Under the pieces are notes generated by a model. It was not told the DNA's origin. It did not search any database and saw nothing but the letters and a program-made list of their open reading frames with translations. Positions 22,101-34,074 of a stretch of 64,000 bases of DNA are shown in pieces. The stretch comes from Welwitschia mirabilis (Eukaryota > Gnetophyta > Gnetopsida > Welwitschiales), in NCBI GenBank assembly GCA_051453625.1, contig JBOZIK010000001.1, forward strand, positions 191,260,938 to 191,324,937, read 5' to 3'. Each line of letters starts with the position of its first letter. Position 1 is the stretch's first letter. The translations under genes were made by a program, and so were the position numbers.

Positions 22101-24600
22101 ATGGATAATCCCGCAGATCAAGATGCTGAAATGATCATTGCTTGCATACTAATACTATATACTCATCACCTCAATAATACACTATAAAATCTCTCTTACT
22201 TAAAAGAAATTCAAGTTTTAGATAGACAAGGTTCATTAGCTTTTCAAACTTTGATATTAGTAAAAATTAAATTACAATTGATGCTTGTTATATAAATAAA
22301 CAATAATAATGAGAATAGAGCTATCTATATTTATTAACTAAATAAAAATACAGCTTGTAATCCCACTAGGATTCTCAATACCAAACTTGTATATGATACA
22401 AAGATCTCATATATTTCTTAATGGAACAAGACTATCCATCACTAAGAAATAAGTGAATTCTAGCATAGATATGTAATTCAAACATTAGAAAATAGCATAG
22501 ATAAAATCAAGAAATGACAAAATGTTCCTCATCTTAGGAAGGATGCAAGCTACGCTATGTCTTTTATTATGCATTTAAAATTGTTTTAGCATTGCCTTTT
22601 GGTTGGATTTCTCAATTTAAAAAAAAACTCATGCATCCATGTCTTGCATTCTTGGCAATGTCCAAAATATCTATGTTGGTGCTGATTCCAAGCCCAAATA
22701 ACTACATGAGAGGGATTAAACTTCAGTAAGATTGTGTCTCTGATATTATAGGTGTTGTGGCATTATCCACTGTGAAACCATGAGGTGAAACATAGCCTAA
22801 TTACTAAACAATTAAGCAAGGGTGTCTAGTAGATTACCTCTAGCTAAGATGCAACAATCCTTGCTAGTCAGTATAAATCAGTAAAAAGATATGCAAGGAT
22901 TTCTTCACTACATAAGATATGAACAAATCAGAGGTTGCTGAACATGATGAAGAAAATAAATAAATATTTACAATGACCAAATAAAAATATGAGAAAGATG
23001 ATAAATGTCAGATGCACCTCTCTACAACAAGCAGCAAAGAGCCAAGGATATAAAGGAAGATGAACTAATGCAAAGTGATCAGCTTTTAAACTAGCACAAG
23101 GTAAACACATTTTAAAGGTGTTCAATGTATTGACATAGAGTTAACTGGCCATGTGAGATAGAAGATGTAATCTTTAAGCATGAAGGCATATGAAATCTTA
23201 TAAGAGTAAATGTCTAAATTAGGACCAAAAACAGGTACCTTTTAGATTTCATACATAATAACTTTTTTTTATTCTTTGCAAGAAAAAATTAAAAAACAAG
23301 AATTATGAGATAAGTCAAATGAGTCTTTAGGCATCAAAAATTAAATGGTTTAGGAAGAAGTAAAAGAATTTGTTATGCTTAAAAGGATCAAGACTGATAT
23401 TATGCAAATAAATATTTTAGTTTACCCACTCTCTTTTTCTATCTAAGATATTTGTTGGAATCTCCATTAGACTTGAATCTCATCTCCTGAGCTCTTGCTG
23501 CACTACGCTCTGCTTGAGAGTCGCTTCCTAGCTCATATTATGTTCATTCCCTTCCCTGCTCTTGTGAAATACTAATTAGTTGTCTCTTTCTTTGTTTCTC
23601 AACTTGAGCTTCTTTCCCCAAGCAGACTTCAAGTAGGTTGTCGTTTCCTTTCTTTCCAGTAGGAATAAGAGACATAATGTTTTATCATTTTCTCCTCAAG
23701 GGTATGGAAGATTAATCAGGATGTTAAGAAGAGATGATGCATCCCAGTAGATTTATCATCAAGAGAATTTTATCTTGCCAATAATCACTGTCTACAACTC
23801 TTTTGAAGTTTCATTTAGATAGAGTGGACTCATGATTCTGAGTTTTAATACAATATTTTATTCCTTAATTGATCATTCTATGCAATAGTAGACTATGTGG
23901 AGATGCACTTTCAGACCAGGAAATCTGTTCTATTGAGTTTATGTAAATCAGAAGCTCTGTTTTCTCACGAGGAATCCCATATGCATTTATCTCTTCTAAG
24001 TAGAGCTCATCCCCTGATGTCATTTGTACAAGATTGCAGAGGAATCTATAGGAAAGATGAACACCTCCAAGTCCAGAGTACCCAATTTTTTATTAAGTTC
24101 TAGTTGTGCATTGTAGGGGCTATTTCTCAATCTAATCAATTTCCTATTTTACAGTTTATATCCCTAAATTTTATCTATGTTTTCAGGAAAAAAATCTTAA
24201 AGCACTAATCTCTCAGACAGGCCATCAGATAGGCCTGTAACCAGATTAAGGTCTAGTTTTAGTGCATATGTAAGAGTTTGATCTTCATCGTTTCTCCAGC
24301 AATGAAAATGTTTCAATTTCATTCAAAAAAAAAACTGAAACTGAAATAGTAAATGCTAAATAATAGACCCATCTAGTTTATTATTTAAAATAACTACTCA
24401 CAAATAATGCATAACTCTTCACAAGCTGGTAAGAAATACATGTATTAAAGTTTAAAGGTACTACCCCCAAACTAGTCATTATTATCTCTTCCAAGTATTA
24501 AGGTTGATATTTCAAGTTTTTGGTAAGTTACAGCAAAATCATGTCTTCAGGTTAGGACCGAATCAGTAAAATGGAACCAGTTTAAAAAGCATAAACTAGA
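19176..24600. other. CACTA-like element interior, no recognisable gene
   Basis: 5.4 kb of AT-rich sequence with only short chance open frames on both strands. Some passages are less AT-rich and more complex (around 20.93-21.0, 22.6-22.8 and 23.45-24.1 kb) and resemble intron/exon or captured host sequence. I could not translate a recognised domain. A poly(T) run lies at about 20.50 kb. Confidence 0.5.
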
Positions 24601-24958
24601 TAACAAAGGAGGATCTAAATAAGCCTCGATAAGAATGAAGAAAGAAAAAGCACTATAGTTTGATAGGATATCTAGAAATATAAAAATAATGGAACAGGTA
24701 CATTGCATTTTGATTAGGAATGGTAATGAAAATAGTTAGGAAGACTACATGTGGCTTTTATAGATTTAGGAAATCCAGCATGCAATAGAAGCCCAAAAAA
24801 TGCAGATCAGATTTTGTGAAAAGGCATATAACTTGGCAATATTTACAATGAAGGTAAAGTACTATGTATAAGAATAGACTATGAAGGTATGAATAAGTCT
24901 TTACAGTGGTTACTTTGAATTGTATCCATGTGCTTTTGAATTGATAAAAAACGAAAAA

Positions 24959-25058
24959 NNNNNNNNNNNNNNNNNNNNNNNNNNNNNNNNNNNNNNNNNN
25001 NNNNNNNNNNNNNNNNNNNNNNNNNNNNNNNNNNNNNNNNNNNNNNNNNNNNNNNNNN
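24959..25058. other. Assembly gap (100 N)
   Basis: A 100-N placeholder inside the tandem repeat. By the repeat model it should hide most of one B block, about 590 bp, so the true size is probably larger. Confidence 0.95.
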
Positions 25059-25981
25059 GGCTAAAAAATCCTTGATAAGAATGAAGAAAGGAAACATACT
25101 ATAGTTTGATGGGATATCTAGAAATATTAAAATAATGGAATAGGTACATTGCATTTTGATTGGGAATGCTAATGAAAATAGTTAAGGAGACTACATGTGG
25201 CTTTTATAAACTTAAGAAATATAGCATGTAATAGAGGCTCAAGAAATGCAAATCAGATTCTATGAGAAGGTATATAACTTGGCAATATTTACAATGAAGG
25301 CAAAGTACAATGTATAAGAATAGACTGTGAAGGTATGAATAAGTATATACAGTGGTTACTTTGAATTTTATCCATGTGCTTTTGAATTAATAACAAACAT
25401 CAAAGCATCTAGGTTACTGGTATTACATGACATTTACTAACAAGACAATAAAGGGAGAAGAATAAATCCAAGATAAATGAACAAGCATAAAAGATTCTTA
25501 GATGGTATAAGATAGCATTCTTTAGGATCACTGATATCACGAATGGAGATATTAAATAGGATTTCCATTGCAAAACTAGTTGGCATAATAAAGTAAAAAG
25601 CTATTATTGAAGTTTTTCCCTTCAAATTAGACTCAAGCATATATCTACCAAAAACAAGTGTGCCACTGAATGTATGGATAAAGAACTCATATGGGAAAAT
25701 TGTATATGCTAAGATTGTTTCATTTTAACTAAAAAAAGGGGTTAGTGCTTGAAGTAGATTTATTTAATTTCAAATAAGCTTCTTAATCCTAAATGAACAT
25801 ACACTGACAGGGATATCAAAGATGTTTTGGACATGTGTAATGAAAAGATTGGAGCAAATGCTTGTAAGAAGACTTACATTACTCCTGTTCATAGGAATGA
25901 AAATGGCTGATAAAATCAAGAACTCGCTAGAAGGTGATGAAATTCAATGTACAAAAAGAAGTAGAATAATAGATAAAGTGT

Positions 25982-26081
25982 NNNNNNNNNNNNNNNNNNN
26001 NNNNNNNNNNNNNNNNNNNNNNNNNNNNNNNNNNNNNNNNNNNNNNNNNNNNNNNNNNNNNNNNNNNNNNNNNNNNNNNNN
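25982..26081. other. Assembly gap (100 N)
   Basis: A 100-N placeholder between two B blocks. By the repeat model it should hide an A block of about 340 bp. Confidence 0.95.
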
Positions 26082-26669
26082 AAACAAACATCAAACCATC
26101 TAGGATATTGGTATTACATGACATTTACTAACAAGACAATAAAGGGAGAAGAATAGATTCAAGATGAATGAACAAGCATAAAAGATTCTTAGATGGTATA
26201 AAACATCATTTTTTAGGATCACTGATGTTATGAATGGGGATATCAAATAGGATGTGCATTGCAAAACTAATTGGCATAATAAAGTAAAAAGTTATTATTG
26301 AAGTTTTCCACCTCAAATTAGACTCAAGCATATATCTACCAAAAACAAGTGTGCTACTAAACTTATGGATAAATAACTCATGTGGAAAAGTTGTATATGC
26401 TAAGATTATTTCATTTTAACCAAAAAAGGGGGTAGTCCTTAAAGTGGATTTATTTAATTTTAAATAAGCTGCTTAATGCTAAAAAAAATACATTGATGAG
26501 GATATCAAAGATGGGTTGGACATGAGCAATGAAAAGATTGAAACAAATGCTTGTAAGAAGACTTGCATTACTCATGTTCATAAGAATGAAAATGAGTGAC
26601 AAAATCAAGCACTCACTAGGAGGTAATGAAATGCAACATACAAAAAGAAGTAGCATAATAGATGAAGTG

Positions 26670-27300
26670 TATTACCTATAGTATTAGTACTAAATAACAC
26701 ATGACAGACAATCTTTAATCAGTACTGAATAATCATCTAGGCATGCCTTATAAAATGAAGTGTATTACCTACATTATTATATCCTCTTTGTAATCAGTAG
26801 ATGTTTAAATGCAAATTTACTTCCAATAATTTCTTAGATTTCTGAAAAAATTTCCAAATACATTTGCAAAAGGGTTTGTTATAGTATGAAGGAAAGTATA
26901 TTATTAGTTCCTGAGTTACAGCCTTAAAAGTTAACTTCAATAACCCAAAACGCTTGATGAAATTACTGGTAAGCTGATAAAAGTCTATCAAAAATTAGTT
27001 CAGTAATGATGCTATGCGAAGATCTTTGAAACAATTCAGTAGATTATATACAATTCAAATTGCCAAATTTATTGAATGAAAATGCATGAGCAGCATTAGA
27101 TTTTGAAAGTAATTTTTGAATCAGAAAGATTTTATTGGATGAAGAAACATCAATACTTGGCATATTTCAAAAAATATTGTGCATTTAGGCAAATCCATTC
27201 TTTATCTCAAACAAGAATTCAAATATCAAGTATACTTCAAGAAACATAGTTATTATGAAAGATTTTAAAAGTTCCATTGTTTCGAAGAAATGACCTCATA
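26670..27300. other. AT-rich interior of the CACTA-like element
   Basis: No open frame of note and no repeat was seen. It links the tandem repeat to the coding-like remnant on its right. Confidence 0.45.
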
Positions 27301-27332
27301 GTGCCCCAACCAATTTTGATATTTTTGAGCTC

Positions 27333-27665
27333 TCAACACACATCTGCAATGCTTGCATCTGTATGGTTTTCTATTTGATCTACCAATGCTACAAACTTAC
27401 TCATCCTTATATTTGCTTCTACATTCTCTTCTGCATGCAATGCATCTTCCAAATCTTTCTTAGGCTCTACACTAGGTTCATTTACATTTCTTGATGTGTT
27501 TTCCACATCTTCACTAAATTTAAAAAATTTCATGAAACTTTCCTTATGCATGAAGCACATGATTAAATGCTTCATCCTACTCCACTTTTCTAGGCTCTGA
27601 TTCTTCACATTCAATATCACTTATGACCCATCCAATCTCCTTTGCTATAGTTACTCCCATTTAGA
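27333..27665 (-). pseudogene. Coding-like remnant of unknown identity inside the CACTA-like element
   Basis: The minus strand carries a 95-residue open frame (27333-27620) with an acidic, hydrophilic composition, including EPKKDLEDALHAEENVEAN and KFVALVDQIENH. Upstream in another frame the text reads IAKEIGWVISDIECEESEP, so a frameshifted longer protein is plausible. I do not recognise the family and cannot say whether it is transposase-derived or captured host sequence. Confidence 0.35.
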
Positions 27666-28439
27666 TTAATGTGTACTACTAAAGCTGACAGCATAGATCC
27701 TCACTACTTACCACACTTATCTCGTTGAGTAACATAACTTCTCATACTGATGTTAGCCCTCTCATTAATAAGACTTGAAATGCAAGAAAATGGAAGGAAA
27801 TCTGCTTTTGAAAGGCTTTTTATAATCCTAAGGATTTCATTCTTTTNNNNNNNNNNNNNNNNNNNNNNNNNNNNNNNNNNNNNNNNNNNNNNNNNNNNNN
27901 NNNNNNNNNNNNNNNNNNNTATTCTTATATGAGACCTGGAAATTGTATTATTGATGGTGGGAATGGATGGTATGAGAATATAGAATGCCTTGCTTCTAGG
28001 GAAGAATGTAAAAATAACACATAATTAAACATAGAAAAAAGGTTAAAAAACAACATTTGGATGCAAAAATAATAATAATTTGTACTGGACATAAAATAAT
28101 TAGCGATGGTGATCGAGGTGAGCTGAAGTGAGATAACCATCTACAAAAGGCACAAAGGAAGGAAGGAAAGGGAAGGAAAATAAATGAATAGCAAATTGTT
28201 TATCAAGGAATGTCTAGCAGAGCTTCCTGTAATAAAATAATCTCAAGTTACAATCAAAATGGAGGATAAAATCTACAGTAGTAGAATGGATTCATACTAG
28301 GTGAGGAGAAGTGTGAGACCCTTGTGACTAAAGCATGCAATCCAATAAAAGATTCAAATCGTGTGGTAGTTCTCAAAAAAATCTAATTTTTATAATTTTA
28401 GCATCATTTTTGTGTTGTTTTAAACTTATATTTTAAGTT
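27666..28439. other. CACTA-like element interior with a 73-N gap
   Basis: AT-rich, with N at 27847-27919. A purine-rich patch (GGAAGGAAGGAAAGGGAAGG) lies at about 28158-28180. No gene was recognised. Confidence 0.45.
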
Positions 28440-28668
28440 TTTTATTGTTTAAATGCATTAAAAAAAACACATACATGCCTCACTTTTAAGGCTTTTTTTA
28501 ATGAACACCTTTAAAGAGACCTTTTAAGGTGTTTATTTAGAAAAACGCCTCAAAAGGTTATTTAATTTATTCTTTTTAAGGAGTTTTTAAAGCAAATGGT
28601 TTAAAAAAACTTTTTATTTAAGGCATTTATTTTAATAAACACCTTAAAAGCCTATATTTCCTATGACA
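28440..28668 (-). repeat. Right terminal/subterminal repeat region of the CACTA-like element
   Basis: In reverse complement it reads CATAGGAAATATAGGCTTTT followed by the same GCCTTAAA, GAGGCGTTT and TTAAAAGG motifs seen at the left end. It borders AAT and the second part of LTR C. Confidence 0.7.
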
Positions 28669-28671
28669 AAT

Positions 28672-28721
28672 TCAATAATGAATCTAGCTATATTTGAAAT
28701 GTTGGCATTACATTCCTAATA
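28672..28721 (-). mobile_element. LTR copy C (second part)
   Basis: The last 50 bp of the LTR broken at 18970. The shared text AATGTTGGCATTACATT occurs in all three copies. It ends at 28721, where host gypsy coding resumes immediately. Confidence 0.75.
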
Positions 28722-31625
28722 AGGATCATGCTTTAGATCTTCAAGATTAAAAACCCTACACCATCAGTCAAAATGAAGCCCCCATTAAACTTGAACCTCT
28801 ACCTAATAACCTTAAGTATGCTTTCTTAAGAAATAACTCTACCTTTTTGGTAGTAATCAATTTCTCCTTATCATCATCCTAATAAATTGAATTGCTAAAC
28901 CTTTTAAAGAAACATAAACAAGTCATTGAATGAATCCTTTCTAACATTAAAGGCATTAATTCTAATATTTATATGCATCACATTTACTTAGAATAAAAAT
29001 ACTAAACCATACGTCAAAGCCTAATGATGAATCAACCCAACCTTAAAAGAGGTAGTGAAAATGAAGTAATCAAATTCTTGGATAACGAAATTATCTATCC
29101 CATTTGAAATAGTAAATGAGTAAGTTTAATTCAAACAATAGCAAAGAAATTTGGAATTACCACTATCAAGTGAACACAATGAACTTATTCCCACTTGGCC
29201 TACAGTTAAATGGAGACTGTACATTGACTATAGAAAACTCAATGTCATTTCTATAAAGGGTTATTTTTCTCCCTTGTTTCTGACTAGTAATTAGAACAAC
29301 TCATTGGACATCTCTTTTACTATTTTCAAAATGGATACTCAGGGTGCAATCAAATAAAATTTTTTCTTGAGGACTAAGATAAAACTACCTTTACTTGTTT
29401 ATATAAATCTTTTTATTATAAATATATGACTTTTGATTTGTGTAATGCCTTAGCTATAGTTTAATGTTGTATTCTTGGAATTTTATTTGATTTACTAGGC
29501 TCATGCATTGAAATTTTTATGAATAATTTCTTTATTTATGGGGCTTATTATGATCTCTATCTTTGTAACTTATAAAGTGTCCTTACTCAATGTATTACAA
29601 AATGACTTATGTTAAATTGGAAAAAAGGTTATTTCATGGTTAACAAAGGCATAGTTTCATGACATATTATTTTTTCAAGAGGAATTTAAGTAGAATCTAT
29701 AAAATTTTAGTTAATCACACACTTGCCTACTCCACACAAACAGAATGCCTACTCCACAAAAATAGAAAGATACTAGATCCTTTTTAGGACAGGTAGATTA
29801 TTACAAGAGGTTTATTAAATACTTTATAAAATTTCCAAACCACTTTTTAACCTTCTAAAAAAAGATGCCTCTTTTAACTAGTCCTATGAATTTCAAAAAT
29901 CTTTTAACAATCTCAAAGAAAAACTTACCTGCACACCTGCCATTTAACCATTTAACTTGAATTTACCTTTATGTGTGATGCGAGAATTATGTAATTATGG
30001 TTATTTTAGGATAAAGAGCAAATAAAAAAAATATTATCTACTATATGAGTAAAAGCTTAAGTGACACTCAATTAAACTACACCATCACTGAAAAAGAGCT
30101 TCTTGTCATAGTCTTTACCTTAGAAAACTTTAAGTAATATCTCTTAAGTTTTAAGATAATCATCTACATAGATCACTCATCCCTTAGATACCTATTTTCT
30201 AAAAAGGATTCAAAGCCTAGATTAATCAGATGAATTCTACTTTTGTAGGATTTTGATTTAGAAATTATGGATAAAAAGGGATTTAATTTTTTTTATATTA
30301 TCTTTCATGCATAACTTAGAAAAACTTACAAAAATCTCTTTCCATCAATGATACCTTTCCTAATGAACATCTTTTCTATATCTTGAAAACCTTAGTTTGT
30401 TGATACTGTAAATTATTTAGTTTCTAAGGTTATTTCTTCTCATTGGACCTTTAAAAATAGAAGAAAATTCTTGAGTTATATTAAATATTTCTTTTTAGAT
30501 AGTCCTTACCTTTTTAAATATTACCTATATTAAGTTATTTGAAAATGTATCCCTCAATTAAAAGTACATGACATTCTTAAGAATTTCCATTTTGAGACTT
30601 ATAGTGATCATTACTCTGCTAATAAAACCACTATGAAAATTCTTCAATCCTTTTTTTATTGGTCATCCATTTTTTGATGTTCTTATCTTTATTACAAAAG
30701 ATGTGAAAATTGTCAAAAACATGATAGCCTTTGATGGAAACACATGATGCCATAAATCCCATTCTTGTTGTTGAACTTTCTCATATTGGGGGTATTAACT
30801 TTCAAGTCTAATATCCTTATTTGAATGGACACCAACACTTTTGTATTTGTATAGATTACATTATTAAGCGGATAGGGGCATGCGCACGTCACTTTAACAA
30901 TGTTTAAACTATAGTGAAGTTCTATAATTAAAATGTTTTAATGAGATTTAATTACCATTGGGATTTGATTAGAAATGGGGGAACTATTTTTTGTAATAGA
31001 ATAATTAATAATCTTCTAGCTAAGTATGCAGTCACTTATAAAATTATAACTCCTTATTGTCCCCAAACCAATGGACAAGTCTAGATCACTAATAGAGAAA
31101 TTAAAAATGTTCTACAAAATGTAATGAACTAAGATAGAAAAAATTGAATTAATGGTGTTTTTTATGCTTATCAAATAGCTCATAAAACACCATTAGGAAT
31201 TTTCCTGTTTAGGTTAGTATATGGAAAAGTTTGTTATTTAACCATTGAACTTGAACATAAGGCATATTGATAATCAAAAACATGAATTTAAATCTTGAGG
31301 GAAAGGATGATTCAACTTAATGAGCTAGATGAAATTGGGAATTATCTTATGAGAATATCAAAATCAACAAGAAAAGGATGAAGAAATTTGATGATCAGAA
31401 CATCCTTAGAAAAACATTTCAAGAAAGAAAACTAGTTTTGCTTTACAACTTACAATTACATTTCTTTTTAGGTAAATTAGTCTTTAAGTGGAAAAGTCCA
31501 TATCTAATAAAAAAGGTTTTTTTGAATGGTGTATTTATCATCAAAAATACTAAAACTTACCAATAATTCAAAGTCATTAGTCATTACCTTAAATATTACC
31601 ATCCAACCCTCCATCAACTAATAAA
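28722..31625 (+). pseudogene. Athila-like gypsy reverse transcriptase, RNase H and integrase, decayed; right half of interrupted host element
   Basis: Domains read in order across many stops. The protease-RT linker is APIKLEPLPNNLKYAFL (28.78-28.84 kb). RT has NGYSGCNQI (29.33 kb), TTFTCLYKSF and TFDLCNA (29.38-29.45 kb); the catalytic Asp pair is replaced by Asn-Asn in FMNNF (about 29.52 kb). RNase H shows YTITEKELLVIVFTLENF (about 30.08 kb) and IDHSSLRYLFSKKDSKPRL. Integrase shows a zinc-finger remnant with CENCQKH (about 30.70 kb), PYCPQTNGQV (31.05 kb) and the C-terminal region in the open frame 31378-31566. The content continues exactly where 7463 left off, so both halves are one element split by about 21 kb of insertions. 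It is inactive. Confidence 0.85.
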
Positions 31626-33259
31626 TTCATTAGAGTAATAGACCTAGGTTAATGGCCTCTAATAAAAATTACTAATAAGGGATCTCCCTATTATTTCAAG
31701 TAATGATTATGATTCAGTAAACATATGGGATTTTAAGAAAAATTTACACTTATTTGGGTATGATTATTAGAGTTTCATTTACTTAAGATCTTTGATTTTG
31801 GTAAATCTAGATGAAAAATGTGGAATATACCTTTATATTATATTCCACATGTTTAAAGCATTTGATTAGATTAAGAGTTTTCTTGATTAGGCTAATGAAC
31901 CAATAATCCCTCTTATATGTAGTAAAAAATGAATATGAAAAGAATAATAAAAAGAAAAATAGTATCTCTTTTCATAATGCACATCTCATTAGTCACTTAA
32001 TTTGGTTTAGTTAACTACATCTAGACTATGAATGCTCATTAGCAATGTAGCTTTAATGATCTACTTATGGCATAATCAACTTCACTAGGGCTATGGATGC
32101 CCACTGGCAATGTAGCATTAATTTATTTATAAAATAACATGCTTAATTCTATTGGAAGATAATGGTGTAATACTAAATGGTCAATGTGATTTAAATTATT
32201 AAAACAAAGGACATATATGTTGGTAGAAAAGGAAAATAATAAAACAAAGTGAGAATTGGAGATCTTATGAGTTCTATTTTCTTTAACTTTTGTACTTAAA
32301 ATTTTCTATAGATTCTTAAATTTCCATAGGTTATTTAGTTAATACTATTTTTATTTGGTATAAAAATTCATTAAAAAACATAGAAATATAATAAGGCCAT
32401 TAATTTAAAAAAGTTTTCTTTTTTGTTAATGAATTGCATGGTTGAGTCCTTTTCATATTATCATATTTTCTTTTCATCATCTATTCTACTTCAACCCCAT
32501 GTCAAAGATGTAACATCATAAAGAATAACTATTTTTATGGACTAATCTTTCACTTAGCATTTTTAGGAAGAAATAAAAAGTAGACATCTCTGATTAGATA
32601 GGTTTTATTTTTCTTGCATTATAGCTCAGTTTGATTTTCATCTTTTCTTTCAATAAAAGGGCATCTAAAGTTAAAATTTCATAAACAATATGTTCTTAAA
32701 ATTTCATTAACATTCTTTATGTTAAAACTTTAAGACAAGGTTTAGTTTCGTTAAAGGGTATGACATCCATTTTTCATAGTATTTTTTAACTTTAATGCCT
32801 TAATTTTAGTAATTGGTCATAAATTTTTCAAATGATATATCATTTTTCAAAATTGAGTACTTTTTTGTAGATACTTTTTTCATGTTGTTCATTTCATTAT
32901 TAATGTTTTTCTAAGAGTCTAGCAAAAGTCGAGTTGATAGTGTGTTAGTTTTAAAAATTACATTCTAATTAAATTATTTGATCAATTTAGCTTAATAGAA
33001 GATATTAAAATAACTATTTTATCATTAAATTATGTGTTTTACCTCTTTTTAATATTATTTATGAATTTATCACTTCCTAATAACATTTTCAGGTTAATTA
33101 CAAAACTCTGAAGGACATTGTAAAAGATGAACATCATATATCTTTAAACATGATGTCACCATCTAGGTCACCACTGCTGCCAATTCTTTTAAGTAGAGCA
33201 CTTTAATTCTTATGTTCTAGACTTGTCATGAAAAAATCATTTGAATATAATTATGGGTT
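31626..33259. other. AT-rich DNA downstream of integrase, no gene seen
   Basis: Probably the long 3' non-coding region of the Athila-like element. It holds a near-palindrome with 12-bp perfect arms, ATGTGGAATATA ... TATATTCCACAT, around 31818-31851. Two similar passages (GCTCATTAGCAATGTAG and GCCCACTGGCAATGTAG) lie near 32.03 and 32.10 kb. No open frame of note. Confidence 0.45.
31818..31851. repeat. Inverted repeat (12-bp arms)
   Basis: ATGTGGAATATA and its reverse complement are separated by about 10 bases, so the strand could fold into a stable hairpin. It follows the integrase remnant by about 200 bp. Its role is unknown. Confidence 0.5.
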
Positions 33260-34074
33260 TAATTAGGTTTTACATTAGAAATANNNNNNNNNNNNNNNNN
33301 NNNNNNNNNNNNNNNNNNNNNNNNNNNNNNNNNNNNNNNNNNNNNNNNNNNNNNNNNNNNNNNNNNNNNNNNNNNNNNNNNNNNNNNNNNNNNNNNNNNN
33401 NNNNNNNNNNNNNNNNNNNNNNNNNNNNNNNNNNNNNNNNNNNNNNNNNNNNNNNNNNNNNNNNNNNNNNNNNNNNNNNNNNNNNNNNNNNNNNNNNNNN
33501 NNNNNNNNNNNNNNNNNNNNNNNNNNNNNNNNNNNNNNNNNNNNNNNNNNNNNNNNNNNNNNNNNNNNNNNNNNNNNNNNNNNNNNNNNNNNNNNNNNNN
33601 NNNNNNNNNNNNNNNNNNNNNNNNNNNNNNNNNNNNNNNNNNNNNNNNNNNNNNNNNNNNNNNNNNNNNNNNNNNNNNNNNNNNNNNNNNNNNNNNNNNN
33701 NNNNNNNNNNNNNNNNNNNNNNNNNNNNNNNNNNNNNNNNNNNNNNNNNNNNNNNNNNNNNNNNNNNNNNNNNNNNNNNNNNNNNNNNNNNNNNNNNNNN
33801 NNNNNNNNNNNNNNNNNNNNNNNNNNNNNNNNNNNNNNNNNNNNNNNNNNNNNNNNNNNNNNNNNNNNNNNNNNNNNNNNNNNNNNNNNNNNNNNNNNNN
33901 NNNNNNNNNNNNNNNNNNNNNNNNNNNNNNNNNNNNNNNNNNNNNNNNNNNNNNNNNNNNNNNNNNNNNNNNNNNNNNNNNNNNNNNNNNNNNNNNNNNN
34001 NNNNNNNNNNNNNNNNNNNNNNNNNNNNNNNNNNNNNNNNNNNNNNNNNNTAATTAGGTTTTACATTAGAAATA
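33260..34074. repeat. 24-bp identical repeat on both sides of a 767-N gap
   Basis: The same 24 bases (TAATTAGGTTTTACATTAGA plus AATA) stand at 33260-33283 and 34051-34074, exactly abutting the N run 33284-34050. Either the contigs overlap and the gap is false, or the gap holds a direct repeat unit. Confidence 0.9.

Larger units (their letters stand above)
24611..26669. repeat. Tandemly repeated ~0.9-kb segment interrupted by two 100-N gaps
   Basis: Two kinds of block alternate. Block A occurs at 24611-24950 and 25059-25394 (shared TATCTAGAAATAT, GACTACATGTGGCTTTTAT). Block B occurs at 25395-25981 and 26082-26669 (shared GACATTTACTAACAAGACAA, GAAGTAGAATAATAGAT). The left flank of the first gap runs into the start of a B block, and the right flank of the second gap starts with B. 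The simplest reading is three A-B units with one B and one A hidden in the gaps. No coding function was recognised. Confidence 0.75.
18971..28668. mobile_element. CACTA-like DNA transposon, about 9.7 kb, inserted in LTR C
   Basis: The left end reads TACTATAAGAAATATAGG and the reverse complement of the right end reads TGTCATAGGAAATATAGG: an imperfect terminal inverted repeat. The plant CACTA terminus is CACTACAAGAAA or similar, so the left end is one C-to-T change from it. The element is bordered by the 3-bp duplication AAT (18968-18970 and 28669-28671), the size expected for CACTA elements. The empty site is visible in LTR copies A and B. Both ends carry many short subterminal motifs (AAAATGCCTTAAAA-type) over about 200 bp. 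I recognised no transposase in the interior, which instead holds a duplicated ~0.9-kb segment and three N gaps. The right terminus deviates from a perfect CACTA end, so the family call is likely rather than certain. Confidence 0.72.
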
